Assembly (NCBI RefSeq): GCF_900635955.1
Contig: NZ_LR134201.1
Span: 4,216,001 to 4,280,000 of the forward strand
Origin: Cedecea lapagei
Lineage (GTDB): Bacteria; Pseudomonadota; Gammaproteobacteria; Enterobacterales; Enterobacteriaceae
DNA length: 64,000 nt
Direction: 5' to 3'
In this document: piece after piece, positions 25,479-33,701 of the stretch
Numbering within the stretch: the first letter of the stretch is position 1
Layout: every line of letters begins with the position of its first letter
The notes under the pieces: model-generated
What the model was told of the DNA's origin: nothing
Database searches by the model: none
What the model saw: only the letters and a program-made list of their open reading frames with translations
Position numbers and translations under genes: made by a program

Positions 25479-26214
25479 CGGCACCGGCGGGGCGCAGCTT
25501 GTGCCCGCCTGGGGCTGCCGCTGCGCAGCCTGTTTACGGGCGCGCAGCAACCCCGCTCATCGCCGCCGTCCGTGTAGCGCAGTACTAAAATATAACAATG
25601 CGGTTACGCTGGTGGATGCCGGCCTTCCCGACCTGATGGAGAGCTGGCAGCCGGGTGATTTTCAGCAGTTTTTGCTTACCCATTACCATATGGATCACGT
25701 CCAGGGGCTGTTTCCGCTGCGCTGGGGCGTTGGCGAGAAAATCCCGGTCTACGGCCCGCCTGATGAACAGGGCTGCGACGATCTGTTTAAGCACCCCGGC
25801 CTGCTGGATTTTAGCCATACCGTGGAGCCGTTTGTCGCCTTTACCCTTCAGGCGCTGCGCGTGACGCCGCTGCCGCTGCTGCACTCAAAGCTAACGTTTG
25901 GCTATCTGTTTGAAACGGCCTACAGCAGGCTGGCATGGCTGAGCGATACCGCGGGGCTGCCGGACAAAACCCTGAAGTTTCTTGCCGCCAGTCGCCCGGA
26001 GGTGGTGGTGATAGATTGCAGCCGCGAACCCCGGCCAGAGACGCCAAAAAATCATTGCGACTTAACAACGGTTATCGCGCTGAACGAGCAGATAGGTAGC
26101 CCGCGTGTCGTGCTGACGCACATCAGCCATCAATTCGACGAATGGCTGATGCACAACCCGCTTCCTGCAGGCTTTGAAGCTGGTTTTGACGGCATGGAAA
26201 TCGTGCTGGACTAG
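25456..26214 (+). CDS. phnP: PhnP, 5-phosphoribosyl 1,2-cyclic phosphate phosphodiesterase
   Basis: A 252-residue metallo-beta-lactamase-fold enzyme that opens 5-phosphoribosyl 1,2-cyclic phosphate to ribose 1,5-bisphosphate. The metal motif THYHMDH is intact, and the N-terminal WGCRCAACLRAR region gives the structural zinc cysteines of this family. The start MTLTLTLSG lies inside phnO; the frame is open further upstream but the shorter start matches the family. It ends the operon and its stop overlaps that of the convergent yjdP. Confidence 0.94.
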   Translation: MTLTLTLSGTGGAQLVPAWGCRCAACLRARSNPAHRRRPCSAVLKYNNAVTLVDAGLPDLMESWQPGDFQQFLLTHYHMDHVQGLFPLRWGVGEKIPVYGPPDEQGCDDLFKHPGLLDFSHTVEPFVAFTLQALRVTPLPLLHSKLTFGYLFETAYSRLAWLSDTAGLPDKTLKFLAASRPEVVVIDCSREPRPETPKNHCDLTTVIALNEQIGSPRVVLTHISHQFDEWLMHNPLPAGFEAGFDGMEIVLD

Positions 26215-26531
26215 CGGTCGTCGTCGTCCTGCAGCCGATGCTCTTCGTCATCCAGCTGCTGGCGCTCGCGGTCGAGCTGGTTCTGGCGCTCGTCAAGGCT
26301 GCGACGCCTCTCCTCCAGCTGGCGATAGCGTGCTTCATCCTGCCGACTAAGCCTGCGCTGAGCCGCTTCGTCATCGCTATCGTCATGGTAAACGCTGCCG
26401 CCGCCAGGCTTATAAGCCTCGCTAAGCGCCTGCTGGATATTACCAATCGCATCATCAATCACGTCGGCCTGCGCGAACGGCGAGGCCAGGTACAGCGTGC
26501 CGAGCAGCAGCGCGGCGGCATAAGGTTTCAT
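26211..26531 (-). CDS. yjdP: YjdP, small exported charged protein
   Basis: A 106-residue protein recognisable as YjdP by position and by the motif DDAIGNIQQA followed by a highly charged Arg/Asp/Glu/Gln-rich tail. Residues 1-22 form a signal peptide ending ASPFAQA, so it is probably periplasmic. The tail is predicted to form a continuous charged helix. Its function is unknown. It converges with phnP; their stop codons overlap. Confidence 0.85.
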   Translation of the reverse strand: MKPYAAALLLGTLYLASPFAQADVIDDAIGNIQQALSEAYKPGGGSVYHDDSDDEAAQRRLSRQDEARYRQLEERRRSLDERQNQLDRERQQLDDEEHRLQDDDDR

Positions 26532-26599
26532 CGGTCAGTCTCCGGGATGGACTGGCCTCAGCGTAGTCAGCCGGCTGCCTGGGCAGTAGCGGAGGAATC

Positions 26600-27049
26600 T
26601 CAAATTCTCGGCGATTCCAGCGCGTCAATGGCCTCAACCCTCGCCTGGTGCCGCCCGCCTTCAAACTGCCCGCTTAACCAGGCATCGACGATCATTTTGG
26701 CCAGATCCAGCCCGACGACTCTCGACCCGAAGGCCAGGACGTTGGTGTTGTTGTGCTGGCGGGAAAGCAGCGCAGAATAAGGCTCGCTGCACACCACAGC
26801 CCGGATACCGGGAAACTTATTGGCGGTGATAGAGATACCCACGCCGGTGCCGCAAATCAAAATGCCGCCCTCAACTTCTCCGCTGACCACTGCCTGCGCC
26901 ACGGCACTGGCGTAAAGCGGGTAATCCGTACGCTCACCGGACCAGGTTCCCTTGTCTATCACCTCAATCCCTTTATCCTCAAGATGCGCCACTATTTCTG
27001 CCTTCAGCAGGAAACCGACGTGATCGCAGCCAAACGCAATTTTTTTCAT
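26600..27049 (-). CDS. rpiB: RpiB, ribose-5-phosphate isomerase B / allose-6-phosphate isomerase
   Basis: A 149-residue LacAB/RpiB-family isomerase. In E. coli RpiB interconverts ribose 5-phosphate and ribulose 5-phosphate and also D-allose 6-phosphate and D-allulose 6-phosphate, so it belongs to the allose pathway. The catalytic Cys lies in GILICGTGVGISITANK, and GCDHVGF is near the N-terminus. The start MKKIAFG has a GAGGA site; upstream Met codons are in frame but less likely. It is divergent from rpiR, as in E. coli. Confidence 0.95.
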   Translation of the reverse strand: MKKIAFGCDHVGFLLKAEIVAHLEDKGIEVIDKGTWSGERTDYPLYASAVAQAVVSGEVEGGILICGTGVGISITANKFPGIRAVVCSEPYSALLSRQHNNTNVLAFGSRVVGLDLAKMIVDAWLSGQFEGGRHQARVEAIDALESPRI

Positions 27050-27287
27050 TTTCATCCTCACCGTTGTCGTGGCTTTACGAACCCGGCAACCTTTGTGATT
27101 TAAGACCGGTTCATTGCCCAATTAATCGGCAAAATTGCCGGGTTCCCGGCCATTTCTACACCGATACTCTTCACAGCACAACGTCATAAACTATTATCAC
27201 CGTGCCGACTGGCAGAGCGCCCCGACGACAAAAACACAATTAATATCTTTAAATTCATAAAGATAAATAAATATCATTTCGAACATT

Positions 27288-27333
27288 ACTTCACAAAAAA
27301 TAAAACTTTATGAATTAATTATTTTTGTGAAGT
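27288..27333. promoter_or_regulatory. Inverted repeat in the rpiB/rpiR divergent promoter
   Basis: ACTTCACAAAAAATAA (from 27288) and TTATTTTTGTGAAGT (to 27333) form a near-perfect inverted repeat differing by one A/T in the tract, within a very AT-rich 356-base gap that holds no gene. The likely ligand is RpiR (AlsR), which represses rpiB and als genes in E. coli; the TTCACA/TGTGAA arms could also be CRP half-sites. Confidence 0.5.
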
Positions 27334-27405
27334 CATCAGCATATTTTCTGCTCAGGCTGTGATGTTATAGTGGCGTCTTCACTTTACGGACATCGAGAGA
27401 ACACG

Positions 27406-28296
27406 ATGAGTCAGTCAGACATTGAGTCACAGCCGCCGTTTGGTATCGGCCTTGCCCCCTGGCTGCGGATGAAGCAGGAGGGGATGACGGACAACGAAAG
27501 CCGCATTGTCGACTGGTTGTTGAAGCCCGGAAATCTGAGCGATGCACCGGCCATTAAAGACGTTGCCGAAGCCCTTACGGTGTCGGAAGCGATGATTGTT
27601 AAAGTGTCCAAACTGCTGGGTTTCAGCGGTTTCCGTAACCTGCGTAGCGCGCTGATCGCCTATTTTTCCGAGTCAGAGCAGGTGCTACCGACCGAGCTGG
27701 CGTTCGACGAAGCGCCGCAGGACGTGGTTAACAAGGTGTTTAACATTACCCTGCGCACCATTATGGAAGGCCAGTCGATCGTGAATGTCGACGAGATCCA
27801 TCGGGCGGCGCGCTACTTTGCTAAGGCAAAACAGCGGGATTTGTACGGCGTTGGCGGCTCAAACGCCATTTGTAACGACATTCAGCACAAGTTCTTGCGC
27901 ATCGGCGTACGCTGCCAGGCTTATCAGGATGCGCATATCATGATGATGTCGGCCTCGCTGCTACAAGAAGGCGATGTGGTGCTGGTTGTCTCTCATTCAG
28001 GCCGCACCGGCGATTTAAAAGCGGCGGTAGAGCTGGCGAAAAAGAATGGCGCCAAAATAATCTGTATTACCCATAGTTATCATTCGCCGATTGCCCGGCT
28101 GGCTGATTTTATTATTTGCTCACCAGCACCAGAGACACCCTTATTAGGCCGCAACGCCTCTGCGCGTATATTACAATTAACGTTACTCGATGCATTATTT
28201 GTTTCAGTGGCACAGCAAAACATTGAACAGGCAACATTAAACATGCAAAAAACCGGCGCTATTGTGGATTTCTTTTCCCCTGGCGCACTGAAGTAA
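27406..28296 (+). CDS. rpiR: RpiR (AlsR), repressor of rpiB and the allose operon
   Basis: A 296-residue RpiR-family regulator with an N-terminal helix-turn-helix (KDVAEALTVSEAMIVKVSKLLGFSGFRNLR) and a C-terminal SIS domain that binds a sugar phosphate. In E. coli it represses rpiB and alsRBACEK until allose is present. The ATG after GAGAGA gives the usual N-terminus; a GTG 12 codons earlier is open. It is the first gene upstream of alsB, 55 bases away, with a small ATCCCGC/GCGGGA hairpin in the gap. Confidence 0.92.
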   Translation: MSQSDIESQPPFGIGLAPWLRMKQEGMTDNESRIVDWLLKPGNLSDAPAIKDVAEALTVSEAMIVKVSKLLGFSGFRNLRSALIAYFSESEQVLPTELAFDEAPQDVVNKVFNITLRTIMEGQSIVNVDEIHRAARYFAKAKQRDLYGVGGSNAICNDIQHKFLRIGVRCQAYQDAHIMMMSASLLQEGDVVLVVSHSGRTGDLKAAVELAKKNGAKIICITHSYHSPIARLADFIICSPAPETPLLGRNASARILQLTLLDALFVSVAQQNIEQATLNMQKTGAIVDFFSPGALK

Positions 28297-28351
28297 AAAA
28301 GAGATCCCGCGTAAGCGGGACCTGACTGCACCCTACACTGAGAATATTATT

Positions 28352-29287
28352 ATGAATAAATATCTGAAAATATTCAGCGGCGCTGCTATGGGCCTGATGT
28401 TATCCACCAGCGCATTTGCGGCCGCCGATTACGCGGTGGTATTAAAAACATTATCCAACCCTTTCTGGGTGGATATGAAAAAGGGTATTGAGGATGAAGC
28501 AAAAACGCTGGGCGTTAGCGTTGACGTATTTGCCTCGCCGTCGGAAGGGGATTTTCAGTCGCAATTACAGCTTTTTGAAGACCTGAGTAATAAAAAATAT
28601 AAAGGCATCGCTTTCGCACCGCTCTCCTCGGTGAACCTTGTGGTGCCGGTGGCAAACGCCTGGAAAAAAGGCATTTACCTGGTCAATCTCGATGAAAAAA
28701 TCGATATGGATAACCTGAAAAAAGCGGGTGGCAACGTCGAGGCCTTCGTCACCACCGATAACGTCGCGGTAGGCGCCAAAGGGGCAGGCTTTATTATCGA
28801 TAAGCTCGGCGCCGCAGGCGGCGAGGTCGCGATTATCGAAGGCAAAGCGGGTAATGCCTCCGGCGAAGCCCGTCGCTCAGGCGCCAGCGACGCCTTTAAA
28901 AAGGCCAGCCAGATTAAACTGGTCGCCAGCCAGCCTGCCGACTGGGATCGTATTAAGGCGCTCGACGTGGCGACCAACGTGCTGCAGCGTAACCCGAACC
29001 TGAAAGCCTTCTACTGCGCCAACGACACCATGGCGATGGGCGTTGCACAGGCGGTGGCCAACGCAGGCAAAACCGGGAAAGTGCTGGTCGTCGGCACCGA
29101 CGGGATTCCGGAAGCTCGCAAAATGGTTGATGCCGGACAGATGACCGCCACCGTTGCCCAGAACCCGGCAGATATTGGCGCAACCGGCCTGAAGCTGCTG
29201 GTGGATGCGGCCAAAACCGGCAAGGTGATTGCGCTGGATAAGGCCCCGCAGTTCAGCCTCGTGGATTCGGTGCTGGTGACGAAATAG
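28352..29287 (+). CDS. alsB: AlsB, periplasmic D-allose-binding protein
   Basis: A 311-residue periplasmic binding protein with a signal peptide ending in STSAFAA (about residue 23). The sequence ADYAVVLKTLSNPFWVDMKKGIEDEAK is typical of the allose-binding member of the ribose-type family. It delivers D-allose to AlsA/AlsC. A pair of inverted REP-like palindromes separates it from alsA, probably uncoupling the high expression of the binding protein from that of the membrane components. Confidence 0.94.
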   Translation: MNKYLKIFSGAAMGLMLSTSAFAAADYAVVLKTLSNPFWVDMKKGIEDEAKTLGVSVDVFASPSEGDFQSQLQLFEDLSNKKYKGIAFAPLSSVNLVVPVANAWKKGIYLVNLDEKIDMDNLKKAGGNVEAFVTTDNVAVGAKGAGFIIDKLGAAGGEVAIIEGKAGNASGEARRSGASDAFKKASQIKLVASQPADWDRIKALDVATNVLQRNPNLKAFYCANDTMAMGVAQAVANAGKTGKVLVVGTDGIPEARKMVDAGQMTATVAQNPADIGATGLKLLVDAAKTGKVIALDKAPQFSLVDSVLVTK

Positions 29288-29310
29288 TTTCTGGCCTGAG
29301 TGGTTTGATG

Positions 29311-29420
29311 CCCTCACCCCGACCCTCTCCCACAGGGAGAGGGAGAAAAGAGTACTAAAAGAAAAGCTGTGGCAGTAGTTATTCCCTCTCCCCTGTGGGG
29401 AGAGGGTTAGGGTGAGGGGA
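29311..29420. repeat. Inverted pair of REP-like palindromes between alsB and alsA
   Basis: The left element (CCCTCACCCCGACCCTCTCCC...) and the right element (...GGGAGAGGGTTAGGGTGAGGGG) face each other with about 45 bases between their hairpins, a BIME/REPIN arrangement. This site would protect or end the alsB mRNA. Confidence 0.8.
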
Positions 29421-29450
29421 AACCTTCGCTAAAAATGATTGAGGCTCGTC

Positions 29451-30983
29451 ATGGTCACGCCATACATTGCAATGGCGGGGATCGGCAAATCCTTTGGTCC
29501 GGTTCACGCATTAAAATCGGTTGATTTAACAATATTTCCCGGCGAAATTCACGCGCTGCTTGGGGAAAATGGTGCAGGTAAATCAACCCTGATGAAAGTT
29601 CTGTCGGGTATTCATGAGCCGACCAAAGGCACCATTAAAATTAATGATGTTAATTATGACAAGCTCGATCATAAATTAGCGGCCCAGCTCGGCATTGGCA
29701 TTATTTATCAAGAGCTCAGCGTGATTGATGAATTAACCGTTTTAGAAAATCTTTATATTGGTCGCCATACAACAAAAAAAGTCTGCGGCATTAATATTAT
29801 TGACTGGAAAGAGATGCGTATTCGCGCCGCGATGATGCTTTTACGTGTCGGCTTAAAAGTGGATCTTGATGAAAAGGTAGGAAATTTATCCATCAGCCAC
29901 AAGCAAATGTTAGAAATTGCCAAAACATTAATGCTGAACGCCAAAGTCATTATTATGGATGAGCCCACCTCTTCTTTAACCAATAAAGAGGTAGATTATC
30001 TTTTTCTCATCATGAATCAGCTGCGCAAAGAGGGGACGGCGATCGTTTATATCTCCCATAAGCTCGCCGAAATCCGCCGTATCTGCGACCGCTACACGGT
30101 GATGAAGGACGGCAGCAGCGTCTGCAGCGGCATGGTCAGCGAGGTCTCTAACGATGACATCGTTCGCCTGATGGTCGGCCGCGAGCTGCAAAACCGCTTC
30201 AACGCCATGAAAGAGAGCGCCGGGAACGTCGAACGTGACGTGGTGTTTGAGGTGAAAAACGTCACCAGCCGCGACCGCAAAAAGGTGAAAGGCATTTCGT
30301 TTAGCGTTAACCGGGGCGAAATCCTGGGCTTCTCGGGGCTGGTTGGCTCCGGGCGTACCGAACTGATGGACTGCCTGTTCGGCGTGGATAAACGCGCTGC
30401 CGGTGAAATTCTGCTTAACGGCAAAAATATCTCGCCCCGCTCGCCCATGGACGCGCTGAAAAAAGGCATGGGCTACATCACCGAAAGCCGCCGTGATAAC
30501 GGCTTCTTCGCCAACTTCTCCATCGCGCAGAATATGGCCGTCAGCCAGAGCCTCAAGCGCGGCGGCTACAAAGGCGCGATGGGGCTGTTTGACGAAGCCG
30601 AAGAACGTAAAACCGCCGAAGCCCAGCGTCAGCTGCTGGCGCTGAAGTGCCATAGCGTCGATCAGAACATCACCGAGCTTTCCGGCGGCAACCAGCAGAA
30701 GGTGCTGATTTCTAAGTGGCTGTGCTGCAACCCGGAAGTGATCATCTTCGATGAGCCTACCCGCGGCATCGACGTCGGCGCAAAAGCCGAAATTTACAAA
30801 GTGATGCGCCAGCTGGCGGATGACGGAAAGGTCATCCTGATGGTGTCGTCCGAGCTTCCCGAAATTATCGCCGTCTGCGACCGCATTGCCGTGTTCTGCG
30901 AAGGGCGACTGACGCAAATCCTGACCAATCGCGACGATATCAGCGAAGAGGAGATTATGGCATGGGCATTACCACAAGAATGA
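29451..30983 (+). CDS. alsA: AlsA, D-allose ABC transporter double ATPase
   Basis: A 510-residue ATPase with two fused ABC domains, as in RbsA. The first half has Walker A GENGAGKST, signature LSISHKQ (degenerate) and Walker B IIMDEPTSS; the second has a degenerate Walker A (GLVGSGRTE), signature LSGGNQQKV and Walker B IIFDEPTRG. This asymmetry is normal for the family. The start MVTPYIAMAGIGKSFG matches E. coli AlsA; a TTG upstream is open. It overlaps alsC by 22 bases. Confidence 0.95.
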   Translation: MVTPYIAMAGIGKSFGPVHALKSVDLTIFPGEIHALLGENGAGKSTLMKVLSGIHEPTKGTIKINDVNYDKLDHKLAAQLGIGIIYQELSVIDELTVLENLYIGRHTTKKVCGINIIDWKEMRIRAAMMLLRVGLKVDLDEKVGNLSISHKQMLEIAKTLMLNAKVIIMDEPTSSLTNKEVDYLFLIMNQLRKEGTAIVYISHKLAEIRRICDRYTVMKDGSSVCSGMVSEVSNDDIVRLMVGRELQNRFNAMKESAGNVERDVVFEVKNVTSRDRKKVKGISFSVNRGEILGFSGLVGSGRTELMDCLFGVDKRAAGEILLNGKNISPRSPMDALKKGMGYITESRRDNGFFANFSIAQNMAVSQSLKRGGYKGAMGLFDEAEERKTAEAQRQLLALKCHSVDQNITELSGGNQQKVLISKWLCCNPEVIIFDEPTRGIDVGAKAEIYKVMRQLADDGKVILMVSSELPEIIAVCDRIAVFCEGRLTQILTNRDDISEEEIMAWALPQE

Positions 30984-31942
30984 AGCGCGAAGAAAGCGAG
31001 AAAAAGCCGTTTAATTTCGCCCAGTTCTGGGACAAATACGGCACCTTCTTCATCCTCGCGATTATCGTCGCCATCTTCGGCACGCTCTCCGCCGAGTACT
31101 TTCTGACGGCCAGCAACATCAGCGCCATCTTCGTACAAAGCTCGGTGACCGTGCTTATTGGCATGGGGGAGTTCTTCGCCATTCTGGTGGCGGGGATTGA
31201 CCTGTCGGTCGGCGCGATTCTGGCGCTCTCCGGCATGGTGACCGCCAAACTAATGCTGGCGGGCGTAGATCCGTTCCTCGCCGCGCTGATTGGCGGCGTG
31301 CTCGTCGGCGGGCTGCTCGGGGCGATTAACGGCTGCCTGGTGAACTGGACGGGGCTGCATCCGTTCATCATCACGCTCGGCACCAACGCCATCTTCCGCG
31401 GTATCACGCTGGTTATCTCCGACGCCAACTCGGTGTACGGCTTCTCGTTCGATTTCGTGAACTTCTTCGCCGCCACGCCGCTGGGTATTCCTGTGCCGGT
31501 GATATTCTCGCTGATTGTCGCCGGGATACTGTGGTTCCTGACCACACGAACGCGCCTTGGCCGCAATATTTACGCCCTCGGCGGCAATAAGAACTCTGCC
31601 TTCTACTCCGGCATCGACGTGAAGTTTCACATGCTGGTGGTGTTCATCATCTCCGGCATCTGCGCCGGGCTGGCGGGCGTGGTCTCTACCGCACGCCTTG
31701 GGGCGGCAGAACCTCTTGCGGGCATGGGGTTTGAAACCTACGCCATCGCCAGCGCCATCATCGGCGGCACCAGCTTCTTCGGCGGCAAGGGCAGAATTTT
31801 CTCGGTGGTGATTGGCGGCCTGATCATCGGCACCATCAACAACGGTCTCAATATTCTCCAGGTACAAACCTATTACCAGCTGGTGGTGATGGGCGGGCTG
31901 ATTATCGGCGCGGTGGCCCTGGACCGACTAATCAGCAAGTAA
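30962..31942 (+). CDS. alsC: AlsC, D-allose ABC transporter permease
   Basis: A 326-residue permease of the ribose-type (branched-chain/RbsC) family with about eight to ten membrane helices and the conserved FAILVAGIDLSVGAILALSGM region. It completes the AlsBAC allose importer. It overlaps alsA by 22 bases and is followed by an ERIC element before alsE. Confidence 0.95.
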   Translation: MGITTRMKREESEKKPFNFAQFWDKYGTFFILAIIVAIFGTLSAEYFLTASNISAIFVQSSVTVLIGMGEFFAILVAGIDLSVGAILALSGMVTAKLMLAGVDPFLAALIGGVLVGGLLGAINGCLVNWTGLHPFIITLGTNAIFRGITLVISDANSVYGFSFDFVNFFAATPLGIPVPVIFSLIVAGILWFLTTRTRLGRNIYALGGNKNSAFYSGIDVKFHMLVVFIISGICAGLAGVVSTARLGAAEPLAGMGFETYAIASAIIGGTSFFGGKGRIFSVVIGGLIIGTINNGLNILQVQTYYQLVVMGGLIIGAVALDRLISK

Positions 31943-31945
31943 ATT

Positions 31946-32057
31946 CGTCGTCTTTCGAACGGCAGATGCGTTGGCTGCATCAGCTCACCCCAGTCACATA
32001 GTTAGCTATGCTGCTGGGGACTCGCAGCCTGGCCGCCTTTCTGTCGTCCGAAATCCA
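31946..32057. repeat. ERIC (intergenic repeat unit) element between alsC and alsE
   Basis: The segment contains GATGCGTTGGCTGC, then CACCCCAGTCACATAG and a complementary CTATGCTGCTGGGG arm, and ends with an arm complementary to its start. These match the conserved arms of the enterobacterial ERIC/IRU palindrome. It forms a long hairpin inside the als transcript, with the ERIC-type CCCCAG/CTGGGG core. Confidence 0.75.
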
Positions 32058-32077
32058 TAGAATTACAGGAGCTTATA

Positions 32078-32773
32078 ATGAAAATTTCCCCCTCTTTGAT
32101 GTGCATGGATCTGGCGAAATTCCAGGAACAGATTGAGTTTATTGACCAGCACGCCGACTACTTCCATATCGACATTATGGACGGCCACTTTGTGCCGAAC
32201 CTGACGCTGTCGCCGTTCTTCGTCGGCCAGGTCAGGAAGCTTGCCAGCAAACCGCTGGACTGCCATCTGATGGTGACCCGCCCGCAGGACTACGTCACGC
32301 CGCTAGCGCAGGCCGGAGCGGACATGCTTACCCTGCACCCGGAAACCCTTAACGGTCAGGCCTTCCGCCTTATCGAAGAGATCCGCCGTCACAGCATGAA
32401 GGTCGGCCTTATTTTAAACCCGGAGACCCCGGTCGAGGCGATGAAGTACTACATTCATAAGGCAGACAAGGTGACGGTGATGACCGTCGATCCTGGGTTT
32501 GCCGGCCAGCCGTTTATTCCGGAAATGCTGGATAAAGTGGCCGAGCTGAAGGCCTGGCGCGAGCGCGAAGGGCTAAGCTACGAGATTGAGATTGACGGCT
32601 CCTGCAACGCGGCAACCTATGAACGACTCATGGCCGCCGGGGCAGATGTGTTTATCGTCGGGACCTCCGGGCTGTTTAACCACGCCCGCGATATCGGCGA
32701 GGCCTGGCAGGTGATGAGCGAGCAGATCCTGACGGCCAAAAATGAGGTTATCCCCCATGCCAAAACCGCTTAG
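32078..32773 (+). CDS. alsE: AlsE, D-allulose-6-phosphate 3-epimerase
   Basis: A 231-residue ribulose-phosphate-3-epimerase-family TIM barrel that converts D-allulose 6-phosphate to D-fructose 6-phosphate. Metal-binding His and Asp residues are in FHIDIMDGHFVPN near the N-terminus, and MTVDPGFAGQPFIPEML holds the catalytic Asp. Its end overlaps the alsK start by 17 bases. Confidence 0.95.
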   Translation: MKISPSLMCMDLAKFQEQIEFIDQHADYFHIDIMDGHFVPNLTLSPFFVGQVRKLASKPLDCHLMVTRPQDYVTPLAQAGADMLTLHPETLNGQAFRLIEEIRRHSMKVGLILNPETPVEAMKYYIHKADKVTVMTVDPGFAGQPFIPEMLDKVAELKAWREREGLSYEIEIDGSCNAATYERLMAAGADVFIVGTSGLFNHARDIGEAWQVMSEQILTAKNEVIPHAKTA

Positions 32774-33701
32774 CGTGGTGGCCGGTGTGGATATGGGCGC
32801 CACCCATATCCGCCTGTGTTTACAGGATGAGTCCGGCGCGGTGCTGCACTGCGAAAAGCAGCGTACCGCAGAGATTATCGCAGGGGGCGTAGTCTGCGGG
32901 ATCGCCGAGCTGTTAAACGATCGGTTAGATCGCTTTAACGCCCGCTGCCGCGGTATGGTGATGGGGTTTCCTGCGCTGGTCGGCAAAGACAAACGCACGA
33001 TTATCTCCACGCCCAATCTGCCGCTTGCCGCGGCGGAACTGAACGAGCTGGCGAGTAAGCTGGAGGATGCCCTTGGCTGCCCGGTTGAGTTTTCTCGTGA
33101 CGTCAATCTTCAGCTCTCTTTCGACGTCGCACAAAACGAGCTACAGAACCAGCTGGTACTGGGGGCTTATCTTGGTACCGGCATGGGCTTTGCCGTCTGG
33201 CTGAACGGGGCACCCTGGACCGGCGCCCACGGCGTTGCCGGTGAGCTGGGCCATATTCCGCAGGGCGATATGCACCTGACCTGCGGCTGCGGGAACGCTG
33301 GCTGCCTGGAAACGGTCTGCTCGGGAGTGGCCCTGAAGCGCTGGTACGACGCCAGCCCACGCCCGTATGAGATTAGCGAGCTGTTCAGCTTTGCCGCGCA
33401 GGAACCCTTTGTCGTTACCCTGATCGACCACGCGGCGCGCGCCATCGCCACCAGCGTTAACCTGTTCGACCCGGACGCGGTTATCCTCGGCGGCGGGGTG
33501 ATGGACATGGTCGATTTCCCGCGTGAAGCGCTGATTGCGCAGACTAAACGCTATCTTCGCCGTCCGCTACCTCATGATGCCGTGCGTTTTATCAACGCCT
33601 CATCGTCGGCCTTTAACGGCGCGCAGGGCGCGGCTTCGCTTGCCCACTCCAGCTTCCTGCCCGCGCTTTACGCAGCGCCTCAGCCAGCTGCACTCGGGTG
33701 A
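32757..33701 (+). CDS. alsK: AlsK, D-allose kinase
   Basis: A 314-residue ROK-family kinase that phosphorylates D-allose at C6. It has the N-terminal phosphate loop GVDMGATHIRLC, the ROK motif GMGFAVWLNGAPWTGAHGVAGELGH and the cysteine-rich CGCGNAGCLE zinc site. The chosen start (MPKPLSVVAG) lies within alsE. The last 29 codons overlap the 3' end of the convergent sensor kinase gene by 89 bases, which is unusual; the tail after FLPALY is not shared with E. coli AlsK. Confidence 0.94.
   Translation: MPKPLSVVAGVDMGATHIRLCLQDESGAVLHCEKQRTAEIIAGGVVCGIAELLNDRLDRFNARCRGMVMGFPALVGKDKRTIISTPNLPLAAAELNELASKLEDALGCPVEFSRDVNLQLSFDVAQNELQNQLVLGAYLGTGMGFAVWLNGAPWTGAHGVAGELGHIPQGDMHLTCGCGNAGCLETVCSGVALKRWYDASPRPYEISELFSFAAQEPFVVTLIDHAARAIATSVNLFDPDAVILGGGVMDMVDFPREALIAQTKRYLRRPLPHDAVRFINASSSAFNGAQGAASLAHSSFLPALYAAPQPAALG

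Noticed and set aside
26238..26780. 180-codon frame on the plus strand
   Set aside because: It is antisense to yjdP and rpiB, both clearly supported by sequence and synteny.
29976..30917. 313-codon open frame on the minus strand
   Set aside because: Antisense shadow of alsA, with no recognisable domain or ribosome-binding site.
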